Source: Limnoperna fortunei
Lineage: Eukaryota; Mollusca; Bivalvia; Mytilida; Modiolidae
Direction: 5' to 3'
DNA length: 64,000 nucleotides
Assembly (NCBI GenBank): GCA_944474755.1
Contig: OX104123.1
Span: 62,737,898-62,801,897, forward strand
In this document: in pieces, positions 57,393 through 64,000 of the stretch
Layout of the letters: every line of letters begins with the position of its first letter
How positions within the stretch are numbered: position 1 is the stretch's first letter
Notes under the pieces: model-generated
Seen by the model: the letters and a program-made list of their open reading frames with translations, nothing else
Databases searched by the model: none
What the model was told of the DNA's origin: nothing
Program-made: the position numbers and the translations under genes

Positions 57393-58025
57393 CATGCTAA
57401 CTGTGGTGAAGCCCACATGTCCTCCTCAAAAGACTGCCAGCACTTTAAAAAAGAAAAGGAAATCCAAAAATTAAAAACCGAAAAAAACATCACCTACCCT
57501 GAGGCTCGTCGTCTGTACAGTTCGGCGAGCAATCCATCATCTTCTGCCACACCATACGCCAGCGTGACCAAACGCGTTTATGTAACAACTGAAACGCAAA
57601 CTATGATCACCTGGCCTATTGGTAAAAAAGACCCAGAACGACTTCCAGTTGAAACAACTGACAAAATCATTCAATCTTCACGAAAATCTTCATCTTCTCA
57701 AACTGCTACGTCTTCAGCACCCTCTCAATCCTCAACCAATTCTTCAAGCAGCCCAAAAAAAAATTCTAAAACTATTTCCAATTCAAATTCTTCAAATTCT
57801 AATAAAAACTCAAATCAAAAAGGAGATCGTACTCCAAAACTGCTTCCGGATCCCATTAAGGTCCACAACAGGTTTGGTAGTCTAGATCATATAGACACTA
57901 CTATCTGGGGCGATCCCATGGATACACTACCCCCAGATACTGGATTTAAAAGTAGATCCCCTAGCAGAAACCGGCGGAATAGCCCCAAAAAAACTGTCAA
58001 CTATTCCCCTATTCGCAGACCATAA
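57393..58025 (+). CDS. LINE ORF1, C-terminal part
   Basis: The readable frame starts inside a zinc knuckle (NCGEAHMSSSKDC, the CxxC...H...C type with the first Cys lost at the truncation) and continues FKKEKEIQKLKTEKNITYPE, ARRLYSSASN. A long low-complexity Ser/Asn/Lys tract, an acidic stretch and a basic SRSPSRNRRNSPKK tail follow. An ATG at 57417 gives 202 codons, but intact ORF1 proteins are longer and have two or three knuckles. ORF1 products bind element RNA. The stop overlaps the ORF2 start as TAATG, an arrangement suited to termination-reinitiation. Confidence 0.75.
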   Translation, partial: HANCGEAHMSSSKDCQHFKKEKEIQKLKTEKNITYPEARRLYSSASNPSSSATPYASVTKRVYVTTETQTMITWPIGKKDPERLPVETTDKIIQSSRKSSSSQTATSSAPSQSSTNSSSSPKKNSKTISNSNSSNSNKNSNQKGDRTPKLLPDPIKVHNRFGSLDHIDTTIWGDPMDTLPPDTGFKSRSPSRNRRNSPKKTVNYSPIRRP

Positions 58026-61000
58026 TGGGTACAATAATACAATGGAATTGTCGAGGTCTTAAGATAAACTTTCTTGAAATTACATTATTAGTTCAAGCAT
58101 TTCTTCCTGTTGCATTTTGCCTCCAAGAATCCCACCTAAAACGAAGTGATAACATATCTTTAAAAAACTACTCTATATACAGCACATATGTAGAAGAGAA
58201 TGATAGAGCTGCTGGCGGCTCTACCATTCTTGTAAAAGATCAAGTTCTACATAGCCCTGTAGATCTCAACACTGATCTTCAGGCGGTTGCTGTTAGAATA
58301 TCTTTAGACAAAACAATTACTTTATGCTCTGTGTATATCCCTCCGAATTCTTCATTAAATTTAAATCAGTTGAAACATCTTACTGATCAGCTTCCGGCCC
58401 CTTATATATTACTTGGGGACTTCAACGGACACAACCCTTTGTGGGGCAGTAACACAATAAACGATAAAGGTAAAATTATTGAAGGCTTAATGAATCAGGA
58501 AGATCTGTGTATTTTTAATGATGGAACCAATACATATTTACATCCTGGGAATGGATCATATTCGGCTATTGATCTTACAATAGCAGATCCTTCTCTTTTG
58601 CCCGATTTCTCCTGGAAAGTCCATGATGATCTCTGCGGCAGTGATCACTTTCCCATTATATTGGAATCTTTGCACTCTTCCATCACAGAACGAGCCCCTC
58701 GGTATAAATTCAACAAAGCCAATTGGCCTCTATTTGAACAACTCTGTATGGAGCGACTTAACTCGGATACTTTTAAAGCTATTTCTGATCCAATTTTAAA
58801 ATTCAATGAAACACTTATTTCAATTGCTGATGAAACAATTCCTAAGACCTCGACAAATCCAAAACATCCTAGTAAACCATGGTTCGATCACAGCTGTGAG
58901 GACGCTATTAAAGATCGGAAAAAAGCCGAACGACGCTTTAATAAACACCCAACTCAAAATAATCTTAGCCACTTACGAATTTTTCGAGCGAAAGCTCGCA
59001 GGGTAACGAAACAAAGACGACGCACCTCTTGGCGTAACTTTGTTTCTAAACTAAATAACCATACCCCTATGAATAAAATTTGGAACATGATTCGTAAAAT
59101 TAAAGGTAAAAACAGTAAAGCTAATGTCCATCATTTAAAGGATGGACATGACTTGTTAACATCAGAGACAGATATATCTAACAAATTGGCGGAAACATTT
59201 GCAAAACACTCGTCTGCTGAAAATTATCATCCCGATTTTCAGCGCATCAAAACTCAAAAAGAAAAATCCAAACTTAATTTCCAGTCAAAAAATTTAGAAG
59301 ATTACAATACACCTTTTGCTTTGGAAGAACTCAAAATTTCTCTAAACAAATCACACGATACAGCATGTGGCCCAGATGAAATACACTATCAACTTCTTAA
59401 ACATCTCCCACAGTCTTCTTTACAATGTCTTTTAAATCTTCTTAACAGTATTTGGGAAACGGGTGACCTACCTTCTATTTGGAAAATGGCTACCGTTGTT
59501 CCTATTCCAAAACCAGGTAAGGATCATTCAGAAGCGTCGAACTATCGGCCTATAGCCCTTACAAGTTGCGTCTGTAAGACCATGGAACGGATGATTAATG
59601 ATCGCCTTGTCTGGTTTCTTGAATCCAATAACCTTCTATCAAATATACAGTGTGGATTCCGACAAGGACGAAGTACCATGGACCATTTGGTACGTTTTGA
59701 AACTTTTATTCGAAACGCCTTTGCCAAAAATGAACATGTTGTGTCTATCTTTTTCGATTTAGAAAAAGCATATGACACAACATGGAAATATGGTATTTTA
59801 AAAGATCTTGTTGATATGGGGTTGAAAGGTAGACTTCCTACCTTTATTTCAAACTTTTTATCTAACAGAGAATTTAAAGTCCGGGTTAATTCCACATTAT
59901 CGGACCCATTTGAACAAGAAATGGGTGTCCCTCAAGGCAGTATTTTATCAGTAACTTTATTTAGTATTAAAATTAATAGTCTGTCTCAAGTCTTGAAAGA
60001 CAATATTGATGGTTCTCTCTATGTTGACGATTTCCTGATTTGCTATCGGGGAAAAAACATGAACAATATTGAACGTCAACTACAGTTATGTTTACATAGA
60101 ATAGAGAAATGGGCAATGGAAAATGGATTTAAATTTTCCACTTCCAAAACTGTCGGTATGCATTTTTGTAACAAGAGAAAAATGCATCCTGATCCCGAAC
60201 TTACATTGTATGACAACCCTATTAAAATTGTGAAAGAAACTACTTTTCTTGGTTTGATATTCGACTCCAAACTTACCTTTCTTCCCCATATCAAAATGTT
60301 GAAGACTAAGTGTCTTAAAGCTCTCGATATTTTAAAAGTCGTATCCAGCACTGACTGGGGTGCGGACCGCGATACATCACTGAATTTATATAGATCGCTG
60401 GTTCGATCGAAATTAGATTATGGTTGTTTTATTTATGGCTCAGCTCGCAAGTCATATGTCAAAATCCTTGATACCGTTCACCATCAAGGATTGCGACTAT
60501 GTCTTGGAGCTTTTAGAACCACACCTGTAAATAGTTTATATGTGGAAGCAAACGAGCCTTCTTTGTATCAAAGAAGAATTAAGCTCGGTTTGCAATATGC
60601 AACAAAACTTAAGGCATATCCTACCAATCCTGCTCATGACTGTGTTTTCAAACCTTTTTATAAACCAATTTTCGATAATCATCCAAACAAAATTAAACCT
60701 TTTGGCCTAAGAATTGAATCTCATTTGGAAAATTCTGGTATCTGTATAGATGAAATTGCCGCAATTGAAATTCCTCACAATCCTCCATGGTTAAATCCTA
60801 AACCAGTTTTTATTTATGATTTGCGAAAATATAAAAAATCTGACACAAACCACTTGATTATTCAGCAACATTTTGCAGAGATTAAATATTGCTATCCTGA
60901 TCACAGCTCAATTTATACGGATGGATCGAAGGATGGTGATAAAGTCGCTTCAGCCGCTGTCTTCGGAGAGCGAGTTGAAACTCGCCGTCTTCCTTCTGCT

Positions 61001-61705
61001 TCTTCCGTATTTAGTGCAGAAGCCCAAGCCATTCTTCTTGCACTAAAAATTGTTGCCTCGTCAGTGGAGGATAAATTTCTTGTCTGCTCCGATTCTTTAT
61101 CGTGCCTTCTTGCCATTGAAAATAACAAAGTTAAAAATCCATTTATTTTTAAAATTATTCAAATCTACAGGTCCTTAACAACTTTAGGTAAAGTTGTAGT
61201 GTTTTTCTGGATTCCCAGTCATGTGGGAATCTATGGAAACACAGTCGTGGACAGGGAAGCTAGGAGTGCCTTAAATAATGACAGTATCAACTGTAAACTA
61301 CCTTTTACTGATTTTAAGTCATTTATTTTAAAATATATTTATAATTTGTGGCAAACTGGTTGGGATCTCGAAGTTCATAATAAACTTCATGAGATCCAAC
61401 CACTTATTCGCCATACAAATTTTAACACTTTTACATGTCGTAGAGACCAAGTAGTTTTTACACGGTGTCGTCTTGGTCATACCAAGACGACCCATAATTA
61501 TATTTTAAATAGTGAACCACGACCCGAGTGTGTGCCATGTAACAGTCCGTATTCAATCAAGCATGAATTGATGGACTGTGTTGACGTGGCCCACATTCGG
61601 GAACGTTTTTATACTGTGACTTCTTACTTCAATTTGTTTACAACTGTCGCTGGCGACAAAATTCTACAGTTCTTAAAGGAAATTAATTTGTATTATAAAA
61701 TATAA
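58025..61705 (+). CDS. LINE ORF2: endonuclease, reverse transcriptase, RNase H
   Basis: 1226 codons without a stop. Residues 1-215: AP-like endonuclease that nicks the target (WNCRG, LQESH, LLGDFNGHNPLWG about 129-141, SAIDLTIADP, SDHFPI about 206). Residues about 440-730: reverse transcriptase (YRPIALTSCVCKTMERM, GFRQGRSTMDH, FFDLEKAYDTTW, MGVPQGSILS, YVDD at 666-669). Residues about 960-1085: RNase H with its acidic and histidine residues (YTDGSK, AEAQAI, CSDSLS, WIPSHVG, VVDREA). The C-terminus has CVPCNSPYSIKHELMDC, a CxxC-x7-H-x4-C knuckle. All catalytic residues that I can check are present, so the protein may be functional, although the element lacks its 5' end and promoter. A diverged relative lies at 18.0-20.3 kb. 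Confidence 0.93.
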   Translation: MGTIIQWNCRGLKINFLEITLLVQAFLPVAFCLQESHLKRSDNISLKNYSIYSTYVEENDRAAGGSTILVKDQVLHSPVDLNTDLQAVAVRISLDKTITLCSVYIPPNSSLNLNQLKHLTDQLPAPYILLGDFNGHNPLWGSNTINDKGKIIEGLMNQEDLCIFNDGTNTYLHPGNGSYSAIDLTIADPSLLPDFSWKVHDDLCGSDHFPIILESLHSSITERAPRYKFNKANWPLFEQLCMERLNSDTFKAISDPILKFNETLISIADETIPKTSTNPKHPSKPWFDHSCEDAIKDRKKAERRFNKHPTQNNLSHLRIFRAKARRVTKQRRRTSWRNFVSKLNNHTPMNKIWNMIRKIKGKNSKANVHHLKDGHDLLTSETDISNKLAETFAKHSSAENYHPDFQRIKTQKEKSKLNFQSKNLEDYNTPFALEELKISLNKSHDTACGPDEIHYQLLKHLPQSSLQCLLNLLNSIWETGDLPSIWKMATVVPIPKPGKDHSEASNYRPIALTSCVCKTMERMINDRLVWFLESNNLLSNIQCGFRQGRSTMDHLVRFETFIRNAFAKNEHVVSIFFDLEKAYDTTWKYGILKDLVDMGLKGRLPTFISNFLSNREFKVRVNSTLSDPFEQEMGVPQGSILSVTLFSIKINSLSQVLKDNIDGSLYVDDFLICYRGKNMNNIERQLQLCLHRIEKWAMENGFKFSTSKTVGMHFCNKRKMHPDPELTLYDNPIKIVKETTFLGLIFDSKLTFLPHIKMLKTKCLKALDILKVVSSTDWGADRDTSLNLYRSLVRSKLDYGCFIYGSARKSYVKILDTVHHQGLRLCLGAFRTTPVNSLYVEANEPSLYQRRIKLGLQYATKLKAYPTNPAHDCVFKPFYKPIFDNHPNKIKPFGLRIESHLENSGICIDEIAAIEIPHNPPWLNPKPVFIYDLRKYKKSDTNHLIIQQHFAEIKYCYPDHSSIYTDGSKDGDKVASAAVFGERVETRRLPSASSVFSAEAQAILLALKIVASSVEDKFLVCSDSLSCLLAIENNKVKNPFIFKIIQIYRSLTTLGKVVVFFWIPSHVGIYGNTVVDREARSALNNDSINCKLPFTDFKSFILKYIYNLWQTGWDLEVHNKLHEIQPLIRHTNFNTFTCRRDQVVFTRCRLGHTKTTHNYILNSEPRPECVPCNSPYSIKHELMDCVDVAHIRERFYTVTSYFNLFTTVAGDKILQFLKEINLYYKI

Positions 61706-61949
61706 TTTCATACCATAACTATGCTGTTTTTTCATATTTTATTATTTTAATCAGGTTATTTTTATGTGTATATACCCTCATACTATTGTGTGAGATTACA
61801 GTTTTACTATATTTCGACAGGGTTGTATCTATGCCAACTTTCTAATTGTTAAATGTCATCAATTTATAAAATAGTTCACGTCCTGAATATAGCTGAAATA
61901 TTGCTTGCTGGACGTTAAACATCAATCAATCAATCAATCATTTTCAACC

Positions 61950-62690
61950 TGTCAAACAAAAACATGAATCCCAAAAATAATTATTTTTCTGTTAATGTTG
62001 TTTGAAAACATATTAAAGTCAAAATCAAGATTTAAATACATGTATTAACTTTAATTGGTTTTTTTCCATCTTGATCATATCAAATATTACTCAAGATTGA
62101 TATCAAAATAAATAGTAACAATTTTATAAAGTTCAAATTGCTTCAACAAAAAAATAAATACTTGACAAACAAAGTTGTTTGTGCACTTTAACTGTCAAAG
62201 TATGGATGTGTAACAAAAAACTTATTCAGCAAATCTTTCATCCAGTGAAATAAAGTACATTTACCTGAAACTGAAACACAAAAAAGGTGTTAACAAAGAT
62301 TGAAACCCCAAAAAATGGGAAATAAAAAAGTCCATATGCAATGCACAAAAACATTTTAACCCTTTAGTAACACAAATATTCTATACACATTAATTCTCTT
62401 AAAATGCTTGCACTTGAATAAGATACTAGTAATAGCAAAAGCTGCAATGCTTGTACTATATAGATTCTGCCATAGTGGGTGTGTACCCCAATTAATTACA
62501 GGGTTCTGGTATTCTATAAGCACCCCCCTCCCCCCGAGTTAACCTTGATACCTTCTTAATGATGAACTTGTTTGAATGGTTATTAAATGCAGCACCATAA
62601 AAGAGGATTTGGTTTATTGAGTATTGAAATACTGACTAATAATGTATTCAACGAAAATGGATTGTTAATTCGTAATAAACTTATCATAAT
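61950..62690. other. No gene seen; non-coding
   Basis: AT-rich; a short CAG|GTAAATGT-type donor on the minus strand near 62265 could belong to the gene starting at 62905, but no exon could be defined. Confidence 0.35.
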
Positions 62691-62694
62691 TTAC

Positions 62695-62905
62695 CTCCTG
62701 GAAATTGCTCAGAAGCAAATGTCTTCTTCTTGTCTGATCGCTGACTGAAAAATGATGTTGTTGTACTATTCTCATGTAGATCAATACTTTCTTTGACTTT
62801 TTTGTATGATGATACGAACATTTTTATCAGATGGCATGGAATTGTGTGTAATTTTGTTACAATCGTTTTTTCCGGTTCAGTTCCGGAAATACTTATTAAA
62901 GTCAT
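62695..62905 (-). CDS. Candidate first exon, unrecognised gene
   Basis: On the minus strand, ATG (62905) opens 70 codons: MTLISISGTEPEKTIVTKLH, TIPCHLIKMFVSSYKKVKES, then HENSTTTSFFSQRSDKKKTF and ASEQFPG. They end at GAG|GTAAAT (phase 1). The composition is protein-like. The LHTIPCHL...FF arrangement faintly recalls RNase H2 subunit C, but spacing is wrong and I do not rely on it. Later exons would lie to the left, toward the LINE, and were not found. Confidence 0.3.
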
Positions 62906-62909
62906 GCCG

Positions 62910-63800
62910 TAATAATATCAAGTCCGTTCCGACAATGAACCGTATATAATGAATATTCATGACTCATTTTAGCTGATGGAAATTAGCATTAATCCTATCG
63001 GAGACCCCCGTCTAATTTTACCACACTCCCCCCACTTTATAAAGGTGGGACCAATTTTAAAATGTTATGCCACCCAAAAAATGGCAGAATGCCAGCCTTA
63101 AACCATATAAAACGGGACTTAACCAAAATTGGAGTGTGATAATTCCAAAATACTGAAAAGAACCTGGGCAAGGGGTAAGTCTGTCAAACTAAAAAATTAC
63201 TTAAAAACCACCCTCACCCAAAAATTAACTTGAATTTTAATTAAAAATCTTCTGTGAGATTAAAAGTCGGTACATGTAGTAAAAAAAATACGAGAAAACA
63301 TTACAACAAAATAACCCACATGAATTATTCTCTTGATAATTCGACGTAATCTAACAACCCTGTTAGATTTATACAAAATTTACTACTGTACAAATTAAAA
63401 ATATCAAGTTATTAACCCTGTAGTCAGGGAAATTCTTTACCTTTCTCTTATCAAAAAATATAAGTGGTCAATATTCCCAACTTAAAGGACAACCCTATAA
63501 AATGTTCCAAGTCGGAAGCAACCCAACAATTTACTTATAAAAATTAATTAGCTTCAACCTAGACTGGCCACTGGCAACCTATAACCTACATTTACGTTTA
63601 GGTTGCATACAAAAAATATTAAAAACACATATATACAAATGACTCAAAAGTCAAATACTTTCTGAACATGAACACTTATTTTTAATTTAACACGTTAAAA
63701 CAGTCTAAAAGTCGGTCGTCTGTAGTCACGTTGGCGTAGGCAGTCCAAAAAAAAACATGTAAAAATCTACACGAACCAGAGGGAATCCCCCTCTGGCATT
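62910..63800. other. No gene seen; non-coding
   Basis: AT-rich with purine/pyrimidine-biased patches (CACACTCCCCCCACTTTATA) and no long frame. A palindromic CTAACAACCCTGTTAG occurs near 63351. Confidence 0.4.
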
Positions 63801-63803
63801 TCC

Positions 63804-64000
63804 TCAAAATCCTTCTGTCTTGAGGCGTTTTCCTCTCCAGAGCAAAATCTGGGCACTTTCCTCTCCTGGGAACACCCCAGCCATCAGCCGGCACAAATCC
63901 TCCAGATCCCGGACAACTACCCAGAACTCTTCCTGGGTGTTCCCATTAATTATATACAGGCGTTTCGGGGTCCTGGACGTGAACTCGACCTCCACCTCAA
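63804..64000 (-). CDS. Partial ORF entering from the right edge
   Basis: An open frame of at least 65 codons runs from the window edge to a TGA at 63804-63806: EVEVEFTSRTPKRLYIINGN, TQEEFWVVVRDLEDLCRLMA, GVFPGEESAQILLWRGKRLK, TEGF. It is far more GC-rich than its neighbours and protein-like. No family was recognised; a transposon ORF or the last exon of a host gene are both possible. Confidence 0.35.
   Translation of the reverse strand, partial: EVEVEFTSRTPKRLYIINGNTQEEFWVVVRDLEDLCRLMAGVFPGEESAQILLWRGKRLKTEGF

Larger units (their letters stand above)
57393..61940 (+). mobile_element. LINE of the I/Jockey-like group with RNase H, 5'-truncated
   Basis: About 4.5 kb: the end of ORF1 (57393-58025), complete ORF2 (58025-61705), a short untranslated part and the 3' tail GTCCTGAATATAGCTGAAAT, ATTGCTTGCTGGACGTTAAA, (CATC/AATC)n at 61921-61940. 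The 5' border lies in the ORF1 zinc-knuckle region: an in-frame TAA is found just before the first matching codons. No target-site duplication was evident. The domain order endonuclease, RT, RNase H, zinc knuckle is that of the I superfamily. Confidence 0.85.

Noticed and set aside
62695..62905. RNase H2 subunit C first exon
   Set aside because: LHTIPCHL is suggestive, but the spacing to the next motif is about 20 residues too long and no further exon was found.
1..64000. CRISPR arrays, operons or prokaryotic defence systems
   Set aside because: The window is clearly animal DNA with introns; regular repeats here are satellite, SINE or hairpin arrays without unique spacers.

Overview
This window is AT-rich, intron-containing animal DNA with very dense transposon debris. 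I read it as a bivalve mollusc, most likely a mussel (Mytilus-like). The grounds are a fibrinogen-related gene whose Ly6-type cysteine exons precede the lectin domain, a TIR-domain gene, hammerhead-ribozyme-bearing repeats, Penelope-like fragments, and SINE families that I recall as common in mussel DNA. No database was searched, so the species is inference.

Layout, left to right. 0.8-2.0 kb: minus-strand exons of a cathepsin L-like cysteine protease that has lost its catalytic cysteine and its frame (pseudogene). 2.4-10.7 kb: inverted-repeat DNA elements, Penelope-type 3' repeats, a hammerhead-like repeat, a short tandem array broken by two SINEs with clear target-site duplications, and an array of about 30-bp hairpins. 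13.2-18.0 kb: a diverged ~155-bp satellite of about 31 units with a 10-unit higher-order duplication. 18.0-20.3 kb: a 5'-truncated LINE on the minus strand, lying against the satellite. 20.6 kb: an isolated Myb/SANT-like first exon. 21.2-22.3 kb: a decayed second type of LINE carrying an internal inverted duplication. 24.1-28.5 kb: the best host gene, a fibrinogen-related lectin (two Ly6-like exons plus four fibrinogen-domain exons whose phases all agree). 29-41 kb: SINEs, fold-backs, (AT)n tracts and two Penelope reverse-transcriptase remnants. 42.4-48.5 kb: a TIR exon, a possible mini-exon, a run of four consecutive palindromes (one centred on a hammerhead core) and a two-membrane-segment terminal exon. 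49-57 kb: mostly SINE copies, a double hairpin and two weak candidate exons. 57.4-61.9 kb: a LINE with an intact 1226-codon ORF2 (endonuclease, reverse transcriptase, RNase H, zinc knuckle), 5'-truncated inside ORF1. 62.7-64.0 kb: one possible first exon and a partial ORF running off the right edge.

How the parts relate. The lectin and the TIR gene both belong to innate-immunity families that are expanded in bivalves. The mobile elements form partner sets: the LINE 3' tail (a CTGAATATAGCTGAAAT-type core ending in AATC repeats) is the same as the 3' end of one of the SINE families, which suggests the SINE borrows the LINE machinery. Penelope fragments and hammerhead motifs occur in the same window, as known for Penelope-like elements. 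I found no single undescribed system. The least explained structures are the palindrome/hammerhead cluster at 43.6-44.35 kb, the satellite whose units each carry a conserved inverted repeat, and the hairpin array at 10.3 kb.
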